In this document: one piece after another, positions 1 through 11,114 of the stretch
How positions within the stretch are numbered: position 1 is the first letter of the stretch
Layout: every line of letters begins with the position of its first letter
Notes under the pieces: model-generated
Seen by the model: only the letters and a program-made list of their open reading frames with translations
Database searches by the model: none
What the model was told of the DNA's origin: nothing
Made by a program: the position numbers and the translations under genes
DNA from: Epichloe hybrida
Lineage: Eukaryota; Ascomycota; Sordariomycetes; Hypocreales; Clavicipitaceae
DNA: 64,000 bases
NCBI GenBank assembly: GCA_019022495.1
Contig: JAFEKR010000006.1
Coordinates: forward strand, 3,286,001 to 3,350,000
Direction: 5' to 3'

Positions 1-1364
1 AGCCCGTCACAGTGCGGCCGTTGGAGAAATAGACAACAAGTGTCACTGGGATCAACCTCAATGAATGCCTCGCAAGACAACGAGAATGAAAAATTTGAGC
101 TCGGCCTCGCAAAACTTGTCGAGAGAGCGGGAAAGAACGCTGTTGTTGCAACCGGCTGCTTCTTTTTTTTTGGAGTCGCATCCACAGCTTGCAGCATCGT
201 CGCGTGTGTGTGGTTAGGCGCCCAGGGATTACACATGTTCCGGTGGATCAGGCTTACGTAATCACGTTTGCTTTGCAACCTCCAGAAAGCTCTCAAACAT
301 ACGGAGAGGACACCGTCTATTCAATTGTTTGAAAGTATATTTACACATAAGCAGGCCATATTGGTCATTCTTGACTGGGAGGTCCAGAAATTCTTTTAAG
401 ATATGCAAATCCCACCTCTTTGTACACTGGCGCTGTAAAGCTACACCTGCGAGCATATTGAGCCATGCACGACTGCACGTCACGATTGACCTCTGGACAA
501 AGATTGTTATTTCAGGACAGACAGAGATGTCATATGTTACAAAACCTTGGTCCAGAACCCTTGCAATCGTTGGATTCGTGTGTCACACACAAATTCAATT
601 GCAGCCGCTCTCCATGAATCATGTCGGTCATCAAAGCAGCCGAGAAAAGGGTCATCGAGGCGCTTGGATCTGGGGTCATTAGTGGTATGACATTTACTCT
701 CATTGTTGTGGAAAAGCCTCGGGAGACTCTTCGAGTCGACACGAAACTGAAAAAAAAAACACGGTTGGGTTCCCTAGGTGCTCTAGATAGAGCGTGGGTG
801 CATGCCAGACGCATGAGAACAACATACAGCTGACGATTCGACAGGTTTAACGAGTTGAAATGGTCATAAGAAATCAGTTTCTAGCCCCACACCGCGTAGC
901 CATACTGTGGCTATACGCTTATGAAATGATCCATTCACGGCGATGATATTGGAACAAAGAACGGGAGACGAGATGGGCTATGTGACAAGTTGGTGAGTGG
1001 TTTCTTGCTTTGAGTACTCGTCCGAAAGAAATACGGCACAGTCATTTGCATTGGAATATCGGCTTGTGGCTTGTGATTTGCGTTGCCGCACGGCACTTCG
1101 GAATGCCTCGCCACCTCCACAACCTTAATTTGTCTCGATTGACCATTAATAGCGCCATCGCAGCAGCTCTCGATAAGCCGCGAGGCAGACAAAGCAGAGT
1201 GAGTGTCTGAGACATGGCGCGGCATTGGGATGCGAAGCACACGTTGTACATTTCCTGTTATAGATCAAAGGCCATCAGCAATGGCTCAAGCTCGTCTCAT
1301 GAGTAGCTGATCTGTCGCTCCAGCCATCTTTGTCAGTTTGTAAACTATACATTTTCGCTGCAGT
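1..1364. other. Gene-free left edge, no supported gene
   Basis: Only short open frames without recognisable domains or intron signals are seen here. A minus-strand frame around 1042-1240 has a faint ankyrin-like look (alanine and leucine rich) next to the clearer ankyrin fragment that follows, so it may be more of the same decayed gene, but I cannot support a call. Confidence 0.4.
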
Positions 1365-1545
1365 CTAGATGGAGTCACCCTCGTTCACATCGGCGCCATG
1401 CTCTACGAGGAATCGCGCGGTATGAATCGCGAGAGAGTGAGATGCGATGCATGCAGCGGCGGCGGCAATCAACACCGGAAGTCCGGCAAGTGCATGAGAT
1501 TGAAGTTCGCGGGTGATGGATTGTGTCAAGTCGATGAAACATCAC
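1365..1545 (-). pseudogene. Ankyrin-repeat fragment (relic)
   Basis: A minus-strand frame reads through an ankyrin-like unit with an alanine-rich helix followed by ARFLVEHGADVNEGDS and then a stop at 1365-1367. The LVEHGADVN turn is the typical end of an ankyrin helix pair. Upstream, the frame closes at a stop near 1550 with no start codon and no convincing splice acceptor, so this looks like an isolated remnant rather than a working gene. It could instead be one exon of a gene I cannot assemble. Confidence 0.4.
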
Positions 1546-1648
1546 GTCCATCACTATCGTATCGCACAATCACAGTGTAAAACAATATTTGCATCGCTAC
1601 CTCTTCCCACCCTGCTGCTCTAATTCCAGCCAACTACCCGGCGATCGA

Positions 1649-2246
1649 TTAACCCTGAGATGCTAATACGGCAAGTCTCGTTAGTACAGCAAACACACCT
1701 AGAAACGGAAAAAGCAGCACCCGACTTACCCTTTCCACCATAGGCGACAATGGCCTTGTTGAACGACCCGTTGATGTTTTTGATGATGACAGGCGCAAGG
1801 GCCTTCTCCAACAGACCCAGTTTCTCCGTGACGGCTTGTCCAAATTTCTTGGTGTCTGCCTGGAGTTGATAGAGACTTGACAGGACCACGAGGCCAAGCT
1901 CACCAAAGGCATCTTTTTGCGCGGCAGTACCCTCCAAGGTCTTCTTCACCTTGGGCTGCAGCTGGATGAAGTCGAGGCCGATGCTGAGCGAGCTGGAGCC
2001 GAATGGCGGCGATGCGTCGGCGTCGTGGGCCGCTTTGATAAGCAGTTTGTGAATTTCGACAGCATCGGCTTCCACCTGAAGCGCCTGAGCGATTCCCAGC
2101 GAGCCCGACTTGACAAGTTTCGAGTCGGCGCCGAGATTCTCCATGAGACTGCTTAGTTTGGCAATGTCGCCTCTCACCGTCTGCGCATCCGACGCGCTGA
2201 CGATGGCCGCGCAGCAAAGAGTGCCGAGTGTGTAGAGAAACCGCAT
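1649..2246 (-). CDS. Secreted HsbA-like hydrophobic surface-binding protein
   Basis: Two exons, 2246-1730 and 1662-1649, give 176 residues. The intron is textbook: donor GTAAGT, branch site TACTAAC and acceptor TTAG, and it moves the end of the protein to YGGKASQG. Residues 1-21 form a signal peptide (MRFLYTLGTLCCAAIVSASDA). The rest is a helical, cysteine-free secreted domain of the HsbA/cell-wall galactomannoprotein type, with the usual length of about 170-180 residues. In Aspergillus oryzae HsbA coats hydrophobic polymer surfaces and recruits a cutinase; the same role here is inferred. The gene is divergent from the class 3 lipase at 2907 and shares about 660 bp of promoter with it, and a second family member lies at 4817. 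The family assignment is from overall pattern, not a search. Confidence 0.8.
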
Positions 2247-2906
2247 GATGGGGGAAACTTCGGTACGTCGACAATAAAGTGTGAGTAAGAGAGGAGGGTT
2301 GGGAAAGGCGAGGAAGAATGTTTGACATGTCCGTCTTGCAATGGCAGCTCACATGTATACGACGCAGCCAATCGGTCACGACCTCACCAGAGTCACCGCT
2401 GACACTTGACTGACACGCAGAGGCTAGACTCGCTAGACCAGTAGGAGAAAATCAAATCCATTGCTTCATTTGTTCTCAGTGAAAGAAAGCCTCGGCAGTC
2501 CGTAATCCGTGTGGAATCGTCGCATTCCAAGCTCTACCCGCATACGCTATGTAACCCTCCCGCCCCCCTTTTTGAAGCAGCGTCAGCCGAAGCCTTGGAG
2601 AGGAAATCAAGCACTCTCGCTAGTTGCGCCACTGCGAGCTGATTGACAAGGGGGTCACCTCACGACTTCTGCTACCTCTGAACATTCCAAGATTTGCCGA
2701 GAAGTCCAGACCGCGGGGGAGGGGACTTGCCGGAAAGGTTGACTTGTGTTATTTTGTGTTTTTGTGCTTTGTATTTCGTATCTTGTGACACAGGATTTTG
2801 AGCTGCACCCTTTTTTTTTCATCGCTTTTCTTCATCGGGACAGTTCAGATATTGCCCTTTGCTGCCAGCTTTTTGCGATAATCTCAACTCGGCATTGAAT
2901 CACAAA
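2247..2906. promoter_or_regulatory. Divergent promoter between HsbA-like gene and lipase
   Basis: 660 bp separate the two start codons, which face away from each other, so both promoters must lie here. A GCGGGG element at 2713-2718 fits the SYGGRG consensus of the carbon-catabolite repressor CreA/Cre1. A CT-rich run lies near 2560-2570 and a T-rich run just before the lipase start. Binding is inferred only. Confidence 0.5.
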
Positions 2907-4124
2907 ATGCGCGGAATCTTCGCCATCGCCGGATCCGGATTGCTCCCGCTGCATGTCCTTGCGTACCAGCCGAGTGAGTTGCCAACGAAATCTCCACCAG
3001 CGACAGACATTGTCGTGTGACTGGCAAGAAAAAGAAAGAAGCCTTCGTTTGCTGACAGAGACGCAGTATCGTCTGCCGTGTTTGACAAAATCACCAGATA
3101 CACAGCCTTCTCGGCGGCCTGCTATGACGAGAACTGCGCGACACCACCCTTTGGATCTCAAGTCGTCAAGACTTTCAACGACGAGGGCACCGATACGCAG
3201 ACGACTCTGTTCCGCGACGACGGTGCCAGGGAGGTAGTCGTTGCGTTCAGGGGAACATCTTCCCCCAAAGACTTGGACACCGATCTCGCCTATGCGCTCG
3301 TTCCGTTGTCCGTCGCAGGGACGGATTGTTCAAATTGCAGAGTGAGTGGTCGGCCCCCTCCTGCCCCTCCCCCTTCTGCTCTGCCTTTTTTTTTTTTTTT
3401 TTTGTCTATTTTCTCTCCAGGGGGGACCATTCGACACTTGGTTGACGTCGTGTTGTTGTGTTGTGTTATTCTCACGCAGGTTCATGAAGGCCTCCAGACG
3501 GCCTTCAACTCCATCTCTGGAAACGTCTCTTCCGCCATCAAGTCGGAGCTGTCTTCCAACTCGGGCTTCCGCCTCGTCGCCACGGGCCATTCTCTCGGCG
3601 GCGGCCTCGCTGCCCTTGCTGCCGTTTCTCTCGCCGGCCAGGGCATCGAGGTGGCCGAGACTTACACGTACGGCGAGCTCCGAAATGGCGACGCCCAATG
3701 GGCCGAATACGCGTCTAGGAAGCTTCCCGACTCAAACTACTACCGCGTCACACACTTCAACGACGGTGTTCCCCAGGTGCCGCCGAGTATTCTGGGCTAC
3801 GTCCACCATGGGCCCGAGTACTTCCAGAGCAAGAAACAGGGCAACTCGGCCGAGACCACGTTCAAGTGCAGCCTTGAATCCAAGGTATGTATGCTGGGTT
3901 CGCGACAAATCAACCCATGCTGCCTGTCCCCCCGCCTCCCCTCCCCGGTCCTGATTTTTTTTACCCCAGTGAATCATGGGTTGCTAAAATGAGGGCGTCT
4001 ACAGTCATGCATCGCAGGGCAGGATTTCGGGTCCAACCCCATCAACGGCGCCCATCTGACGTACAGTGACACTGTCATTGGTAGCGCACTCTTCATCCCT
4101 GCCTGCGGCGCCGTGTTCCCCTGA
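2907..4124 (+). CDS. Secreted class 3 lipase (feruloyl-esterase-like)
   Basis: Four exons, 2907-2973, 3061-3341, 3480-3884 and 4005-4124, give 290 residues. The first exon encodes a signal peptide (MRGIFAIAGSGLLPLHVLA). The class 3 lipase core follows: VVVAFRGTSS near the oxyanion region, the nucleophile elbow GHSLGG, an acidic residue in HFNDGVPQVP and a C-terminal histidine in YVHHGPEYF. Cysteines in KCSLESKSC and PACG suggest disulfides. The exon 3/4 junction restores a cysteine pair, which supports the chosen acceptor; the first intron's acceptor could also be at 3066. The enzyme should hydrolyse acylglycerols or other esters outside the cell. It is divergent from one HsbA-like gene and followed by another on the same strand, suggesting work on hydrophobic surfaces. 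Confidence 0.88.
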
Positions 4125-4816
4125 ATGAGCAGATGTGTTGCCGTGTGCGAGAGGGAATGGGCGGGATGAGATGAGATGCGCGTATCCACCGAACCGGTCA
4201 TCGCGGTAGATAAGTAACTGTACATACGGACTCGGACAGAGCACTTTTGCATGGAAAGCCCGCGCACAAGACACATTCCTCTTGTCGTCCACGTGTACAT
4301 GTATGCATTGTACATGTGCAGACATGGTTCCCAGTCCCCCAACTTCCCCACAACTACCCCGGTCATTCATTAGCAGGGCTGGGCTGGCCGCGGTGTGATC
4401 CACACCCCCCCTTCTTCTGACTGTGGGGTCGAGTCGGAAGCCGTCTTATGTAATTACGACCTGAGGTTGAAGAGACCAAACCACTGGGACGTACATGTAG
4501 TACTCGGTGCATGTGAGAGATGACGAGGACCCAAGCAGCCGAGCGAAGAAGGATCATCAGGTAAAAGTTCCAAGATGGCAATAGCGGCCCTTTGTGATCC
4601 CTCCTCGCCAGTCCGTGGCGGGACCGCCAATTCTAGTCCCTGTCTAGCACGGCCCTCTCGCCAGAACATGTCTTGAGTCTTGAACTTGTTCAGTCATCGC
4701 AACTTCAGCTTGCATTCCGTCCATCCGGCAATTGAGTCCTCTCCCAAACTTCTCTTGCCCCTTTTTCTTTTCGTTCAATCCCTTGACACAGAGCATCGGG
4801 AGCGACACATACCGCC
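4125..4816. other. Intergenic, lipase 3' end and second HsbA promoter
   Basis: No gene is seen. A CT-rich stretch close to the start at 4817 is typical of fungal core promoters. Confidence 0.5.
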
Positions 4817-5365
4817 ATGTTGTTGCTCTCGACCTTGATCGTGCCGCTCCTGGCCGTCGTGGCAGCGACCTCGCCCCTCCGCCGCGACAGCAACGGCATC
4901 AACGCCGCCTTGGCCAAGATATCGAAGCAGTTGGTGGAAATGGACGAGACCCTGGGCACCTTCAACCGGGGACTCGCGGGCACCTTCGTCGCCCTCAAGA
5001 TCCAGGAACAGGCCACGGCTCTTCAGAGAGGCATCGAGTCGGCGACGTCGACCACCAAGAAGTCTGCTGAATTGGACGACAAGGAGTCGGCCAGCGTTGC
5101 CCTCTCCGTCAACTCTCTCTCGACGAAAATCTACCGCGTTCTTGACCACCTCGTCGAGAAGAAGCCCGATTTCGACAAGGCCATCTTCGGCGTCGGATCG
5201 GCGTCGGGACTGGTCAAGCAGGATCTGCAGAATCTTCAAAATGCAACGGATGACTTGGGGGCGGCCTTGACGGACAAGTTTGTGGGCACCATCAGGAGTG
5301 TTTCCCCTTTGGTCGTCTCGGCTATCGATCATCACTTTGAGGAGGCGCTGAAGGTTTACGCGTGA
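4817..5365 (+). CDS. Secreted HsbA-like hydrophobic surface-binding protein, second copy
   Basis: A single exon of 182 residues. Residues 1-18 (MLLLSTLIVPLLAVVAAT) form a signal peptide, possibly followed by a dibasic site (LRRD). The mature part is an all-helical domain rich in Lys, Asp, Leu and Ala without cysteines, resembling the protein at 1649-2246 in layout and length but strongly diverged from it (for example ALTDKFVGTIRSVSPLV against AVTEKLGLLEKALAPVI). The related gene has an intron near its end, while this one has none. Its position 0.7 kb downstream of the lipase on the same strand makes a shared job likely. A long antisense frame over the same DNA is a shadow of high GC content. 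Confidence 0.78.
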   Translation: MLLLSTLIVPLLAVVAATSPLRRDSNGINAALAKISKQLVEMDETLGTFNRGLAGTFVALKIQEQATALQRGIESATSTTKKSAELDDKESASVALSVNSLSTKIYRVLDHLVEKKPDFDKAIFGVGSASGLVKQDLQNLQNATDDLGAALTDKFVGTIRSVSPLVVSAIDHHFEEALKVYA

Positions 5366-6706
5366 TGTGTGGCGTGTGTAGGCGGGCAAGTTTGGGGGGG
5401 GGACAGGAGAAAATCGGGCTCTTTGGAGTGGGAGTAGCCGAGGCAGTGAGAGCAGAGAGAGGACATGTATATTCAATTCTGCCATCGATGGCAAGTTGGC
5501 AAGTTTATGGGATGGCATGAATCGTGAGTGGGCCAGGCGAATGGTGTACAGGATGCGCCGGACACAAATTTAATTCAATTTTTCCCTGCCACTTGCGAGG
5601 AGCATGGTCTTGCCTTACTTACCATGGCCAAACACAGCTCGTTACTATGGAAGAATCCATAAATTACTTCGCGTCGTCTTCGAAACAAACACAACATGTC
5701 CAGAAAGGCGAATTACCTTGTGTACGATGAGCTCAGGCCAAGACGGAGCGCATGTTTCGCGCCAAGAACCTCGGCAGCGCGTCCAGAGAACCGACACCGA
5801 CGACAACCAAGTCAGTACATACATGTACCTCGTATTCCAAAGACTTACAATTTCCCGCTCGGCTCTCGAAGTGGAGCCCATGAGACAGTTCTGGACAAAC
5901 CTCAACCAACCGGGGGCCTCGAGGTCGGACTGATGATGTCTGATGTTACATTAATCTACTTTGTCGAGCTGTTCCCGGGATGGTGGACAACCGTGTCCCA
6001 TTGCATCCCATACTACCGAGGCCATGGGTCCTTGTGTGTTGGCCTAGCGACAGAATCCGGCGCACCATGCTGTAACAAGACTTCAATCCCAAGTGCAGCA
6101 TGTCATCATGTATATCAGTCAAATCACTTGGCGTATTCGTCAACAGCATAAGCGAAACGCAACTCCCCGCAAGACAAGAACAATGAACGGCATGCCTCCA
6201 CACAAGACGCAAGAAAGCAAGACCACAAAGTTGATCTCGGAAAGAGGCAAAATGCAAGGCCTGCAGTATGACCAAAAGGCTCACTGGTACGCTACCCAAT
6301 TGATGCGATTCATTCCAAGATGAAGTGTTCCAACAACCGATATTTGGAGATACAGGGTTGATTGTAGGCTTTCCTTATAATCCGTATAGATGAGTGTATT
6401 GCGCTTTTGCATAATATGATTTCGCACGCGATAGATGGACCGTTATAGAAGTAAATCGTCTCTTGACGAGAAACTGAATGCTTGCAATAATGGGACTATC
6501 ATATCAAAGCTATTCTGTCGATCTATTGCCGACCGACGAGAAGCGCGTTATGATGGGTAAGCGGATCAATGTCTTGGCTGAATTGCCAGGGATAGTGAGA
6601 CGTTGGACATCCGGACAAAGGATGTTGACGATGTTGTGATTTTGACGAGCCAAAAGGATTGTGGCGAAGAGGAGACGGATATGAGATATCCAGCCGATTC
6701 AGACTG
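5366..6706. other. Intergenic, no gene seen
   Basis: About 1.3 kb with only short, mutually overlapping frames. A 151-codon plus-strand frame (5696-6151) has no domain, signal peptide or biased composition that I recognise. Confidence 0.45.
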
Positions 6707-8660
6707 CTAACGCAACGATGCGTCGATTCGCCGTGTGCCAACATCCTCATGCTCATCTTCATGCAAATGCTCACCAGCAAGACGAACCGCATGGTCCATA
6801 GTGGCTGGTAAACCTCTATGCCTCCCCCTCAACATGACAACACAGAGCACTAGCTTACTGCAGCTGTGCCAACCACCGGCAAAGCTACAATTCTTCTTCG
6901 GTAGACCGACTGATATGCCAACACATCCGTAGGCGGATACAACTTCAAAAAGAATGTTGAAAACACTGTATGATACCGGATCCCTGGAAAAGTTTGATGC
7001 CTCGATTGTGGTGATTACGAAGACTGCCAAAGCGAGAAGCCAAATGTCATGCGCTAATTGACCTTTAACCTGTTGTAAAACAAACAGATACCGTGGCCCA
7101 GCATTGGCTGTGGTGTCTCGGACATGTAGACCTTCGGTGTCGGAAGACTGTGCGTTTGGGGAGTAAAGACCCAAAGACTTTTCTTCATATATGTTCGAGT
7201 GTCGCATGGTGATGATGACGGGGAAAGCAGAAATGTACATCATGAGGACATATAGTACAAGTAGACCGATATGCAGTTGTGCAATAGGGACAACATAAAA
7301 GCCCCCCGCCCGAACAGCTGCAAAGTCGTCAGAGTCCGCAACCTGATTATTTTCGCAGATAGGGGAGGCTTAGTGGGAGTGTTTGCGCGGAATGGAACTT
7401 ACCAATGGCCTGGAAAAGCCCGTCTAAGCGTCGTGCACCAGGAGGTATGGCATCAATTACCGGGTTTCCAATGTTTAGAAGTTCAAATGCTGTCCAATCA
7501 ACACTATTGAGCAAAACAACCATGAATGCCAGCCACCATGTGTGCCGCGTCGGAAATAAGTTTGTGTAGACTCGTCGTGGATATTTGAGAACATACTCGA
7601 CTGTGAGTCTCCCAGTTGTGACACGTGGCCCATCAGGCATGACGTTGAGAAATTTTGAAATGGTCCAAAATATGAGTCGAAGAAGAACAGGATAAGCAGT
7701 GTTTCCAGCGAGAATCATAAGCCCCATGGTTATAAGCACGAAATAAGAACCTTGGTAAGGCACCACATTTGCATCAAGTAAAGACATTCCTGAATTGTTG
7801 AATGCTGAGACGCCATTGAATATGCCTAGCCACCATGGATTGATTCCATTTGCAAGTGCTGGGCCAGGAAGATTGTTGGCAATCCAAGCTCCGAGGCCCA
7901 AGCAGCCCAGCAGCTGCCACAGAGCAAAATATAGCGGTACCACGATAGACAGCAAGTTGAGTGCTCTGTACTCAACGCCACTGACGTGCTTCTTCTCCTC
8001 GCGGGAGAGGTTCACAAAGTTGCCATTGCGCCCGACACTTCTGTTGGTCAGGAAGATGAGAGGATTGGATTTTGATTCGCAGTGGGGGGCTCTGTCTGCC
8101 GTCAGAGGCCAGTCTGCAGAGACGCTGGCAACAGATAGTTCCTCCTTGCCTTTCACACCCACACTTTGAGTTATGGATTTTCGACTCGACCGCAGTCTAT
8201 CGCTGGCTGAGAGCTGTAATTCATTGGAGGAAGCTTCTCCTGCACGAAGACCTTGGCCGCCACCTCTATACCATTCAGATTTTTCTCGCTCGCCAGCACC
8301 CAACAGCCTCGTAAAGGAGTGCCTCCGAGCTGCGATGAGCCAGATTGAAACCCAGATCGAGCCGCCGCACAATATCAACAGAAAAAGAAGTGTTTGCTGC
8401 CACGAGGTCAAGGTGCTAAGATCGACAGTGTTGAGCCCAGCTTCGGTAATGGCGGATACCACCAAGAACAAGCTGTCGACGTACTCGATGCTGAAAGATG
8501 GGTCTGACGATCCCCATAGGATAACAGAGCAGACCATTGGTACCAGTATAAAGTACATGTAGTGAATTGAGACGAAATTGACATGTGGTCTGCAGAGTCG
8601 GACCACGGCCCGCCACGGCATGACGGGGAGCCTTCTGCTGAAGTTTGGGTTGGACACCAT
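6707..8660 (-). CDS. TRK-type potassium transporter
   Basis: Two exons, 8660-7403 and 7317-6707, give 622 residues. Joining donor GTAAGT to the acceptor TTTGCAG restores the third pore segment LFQAIAVRAGGF. All four pore loops of the Trk/HKT fold are visible, each with its glycine: VVSAITEAGLNTVD, GVSAFNNSGMSLLD, AVRAGGF and EVVSAYGCVGISVG. Between pore units one and two lies a hydrophilic loop of roughly 110 residues, a typical place for the variable loop of fungal Trk1, although much shorter than in yeast Trk1. The RGRHRGLP motif near the end and YEEKSLG after pore three are family hallmarks. The protein should import potassium across the plasma membrane. It lies beside a region of decayed transport genes but looks intact itself. 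Confidence 0.9.
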
Positions 8661-8976
8661 CTTGCGACTCCAAGACAGGGCTCAGATGTATGATCCAGTC
8701 ATTAACCCCAATATTTCTGGTTCCTGCGAGACATTGTCGATGGTTTTTCGAGGCGATCCAAGACTCTGAGGTTTTGGGAAAGTAGATGTCTCGAAAAGTA
8801 AGGGTCGAAAATCTTTCTGGTGGTTTGGGGAAGCATAAGGTTGCACGAAAAAAAAAAAAAAAAAGGCGTAGCCAACCGGCCACTTATAAGTCATTACTAA
8901 CTTACTATTAATTGTGCGTAATATTAATAAGTGAGGAGATGGTTTGACCTGACTTGTCAAACCGACTGCGCCACTA
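8661..8976. other. Short AT-rich intergenic stretch
   Basis: Contains a poly-A run near 8850-8863 and otherwise no visible feature. It is the presumed promoter of the potassium transporter. Confidence 0.5.
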
Positions 8977-10050
8977 ATGGATCTCATTAACGTTTATCTA
9001 ATCGCCCTTTGTGGAGCCGTGGCGGTGCGTTTGCGTTTGGTCTACATGTACGTCTTTGGTCGAGCGATTTGCCTGCCAATCCTTCCAACCATTTGTGTGA
9101 CGTTTCTTCGTGTTGATTTTGCACTCGAACATTCAATGATCCAGGCATGTAAGCTGGCTGCAGTTGTTGGCTTTTTTTGTGTACGTGGCCATCAATGTAA
9201 CAATTTCAGGTCTTGATGTCAAAAATACAACCGCTCTGAAAGGGAGTACATCGAGAATTGGTTCCGCAAACCTGATGTTCTTGTTTCTCGGCGGCAGAAC
9301 AAAGCTACTGGCGGACAAAATACAGGTATTCTTCAGCATCTACTATTTTGCCCATCGATACGTTGCTGCTGTGGCCACTACTGAAGCTCTGTTTCGCGCT
9401 GGCATGTCTCTCCACAAGGGGAGCTCGAAGCCGTCAGTAATTTCGTTAAGGTTTGGTAGGTGATCGTTCTTCAAACCCGAGAGTAACTGTATTGAACATG
9501 CTGGGTTATATCTCGGGGTGTCTTGTGGCCATAATTCTGAGCGTGATGTTTTTTTTTCGAGTGCTCGAAAGATTTCGCGGCAAGATTCACTTCATTCTCT
9601 GCCTTGGTGCCTTGTTCGGTTTGATATGGCACATCTTGCGCCACGGATCCGTATCGAATAAAATTCCCCGCTCTGTGTGCCGTGGCTCATGGCTTGGTTC
9701 AAATGCCTTTCGGCTTTTACGGATGTTCATCTTGAGCTGTTGTGTGGCGGAAGTACGTCATCGGAGACAGAAAGACGATATGACGCTGGTAACATTGGCA
9801 ATTAATAACCTAATTCTTTTCTACCCCGGATGTTACTATTACGTCTTCACACAGGTCCATTGCGTTTTATGGATCTTTTTCACGGGTATCCGATGAATGA
9901 TGCCTTTCTGGGCGGATTTCGACCGCACGAAGGCCGAGCCATCGTTCCTCACGTCCTCGAATCAAGGCCCTTCTTGGTTTTATGGAAGTGGATTCATATT
10001 AAATCGGGAATGGCTTATTCTATAAGGCATTCAGTGAACACAAGAATGTG
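8977..10050 (+). pseudogene. Ferric-reductase-like membrane protein, frame-broken
   Basis: Pieces in successive frames resemble the fungal ferric reductase family. The first frame (from 8977) has hydrophobic segments. The second (about 9164-9463) contains SRIGSANLMFLFLGGRTKL followed by YYFAHRYVAAVATTEAL, matching the haem-binding transmembrane core in which one of the haem histidines sits. The third (about 9453-9896) has a further helix pair with GKIHFILCLGALFGLIWHIL, carrying two more histidines in the expected pattern, and then a beta-rich start of the FAD domain. The shift between the first two pieces falls in a run of seven T at 9172-9178. Stops and further shifts follow and the NADPH-binding part is not recognisable. 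Either a pseudogene or a gene damaged by sequence errors; the first is more likely because the second half is eroded. Confidence 0.6.
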
Positions 10051-10284
10051 CTAACAATTGGATAAGTTCCCCTGAAGGACACCTACAGCGTGCTCTAGCT
10101 TACTGCCACCGGATGGCTCCAGCGCCTCCTTGTACAATTCCATAATGTTGGTTGGTTGGATTTCATCCAACTAGACAAGGGAAAGAGAATGGAGACAAAA
10201 GACTGTGGAAGATGATGGATATTCCTGTCGATTGGACCATTTATCAGTGCTGGATGCAGCCTTATCAGTTGGGATGCTACCGTC

Positions 10285-10647
10285 TTGGCCAATCGCGCAA
10301 TAATGTTTGGCTGCCTAACAAAGAGTGCGGAGTACATAGAACAGGCAGGTAAGGATTCTTATCGTGGCGCACCTGAGTATGCAGCGATACAGAGTCTCGG
10401 GCGGGCAATCCTCCACAAGCTCGAAACTGACAGCAGGATCCCGCTGGTTGATGAAGCTCCGAGTGCAGTAGATGTTGAGACCGCCCCGCTGATGCAAATC
10501 ATTTTAAATGAGGTATTCAGCGATTGCACGGCGATGACTGTTTCGCATGGACCTGATTCTATTAACGGTGCAGACGTCGTTGTGGAGATTGATGATAGAC
10601 GGATAGTCTCGATTGCGGAAAGGAGGGATTTTAGCAGCAAGATGTAG
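10285..10647 (+). pseudogene. ABC transporter nucleotide-binding domain, tail fragment
   Basis: One frame of 120 codons holds the end of an ABC ATPase domain of the multidrug (C-type) kind: a stretch after the signature (SLGRAILHK), Walker B as IPLVDEAPSAVDVET, then FSDCTAMTVSHGPDSI with the switch histidine, and GADVVVEIDDRRIVS. Walker A, the signature motif and the membrane domains are missing, and several consensus residues are changed (P for T after the catalytic glutamate region, GP for RL after the switch histidine). The upstream 200 bp carry stops in all relevant frames. It is a relic, lying directly after the broken ferric-reductase-like gene. Confidence 0.72.
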
Positions 10648-10665
10648 ATTCGGTGACGATGCACG

Positions 10666-10920
10666 CCATTTTTCGTTCCCGTACTTGTACGATGGAATTG
10701 GGATCCAGGGGATCTCGCGACTTACTTTCTTCGGAGCCTCGCGCCAGTTCGGAAGGTTCAAGTCGGAGGATGGCGCCATGGCAAATTCCAACATTGGGGC
10801 CCAGACGCTGACTGTTGGAACTTTCGCTGTCTCACGACCATCTAGGCTTGGTTGTATCCTGGTTGATGGATTTGATACATATTGAGCAGAGAGCTTGTAT
10901 ATCGACGTCTTCTCGTCAAA
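10666..10920 (-). pseudogene. Exon fragment related to the tail of the Zn2Cys6 regulator
   Basis: On the minus strand a good acceptor (two CTGAC branch sites, then CCCCAG) opens a stop-free frame at 10920. It reads FDEKTSIYKLSAQYV and later NWREAPKKVSREIPWIP. The latter closely resembles HWREAPSKLAREIPWFP near the end of the regulator at 13560-15414. A short upstream exon around 11000-11100 can be read but does not join in frame. The segment ends close to the antisense ABC fragment. I interpret it as a decayed paralogous piece; the function of this tail is unknown. Confidence 0.45.
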
Positions 10921-11114
10921 CTGGGGAACAGTCAGTCAGTTGTTGCCCATATAGGTTCTTGAGTGGGTTTCACTTTTCTACCTTTTCCTTCCGTTTAAGA
11001 CAGGTTTCGCAGCCGCAAAGGAACCAATCACCGTCATTTCCTCAGTTGATTTTTTGTTCGGGTCAATGTCGGGATGTTTGACGCTTGACGCCGCTTCAAG
11101 ACGCTGGTTACGAT

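Noticed and set aside
3346..3954. 202-codon frame overlapping the lipase
   Set aside because: Runs through introns of the lipase in another frame; the lipase model carries the catalytic motifs.
4775..5518. 247-codon minus-strand frame over the second HsbA-like gene
   Set aside because: Arg/Leu/Val-rich antisense of a GC-rich secreted protein gene; the plus strand has a signal peptide and family pattern.
10285..10647. Functional ABC transporter
   Set aside because: Walker A, signature and membrane domains are absent and consensus residues are changed; only a tail remains.
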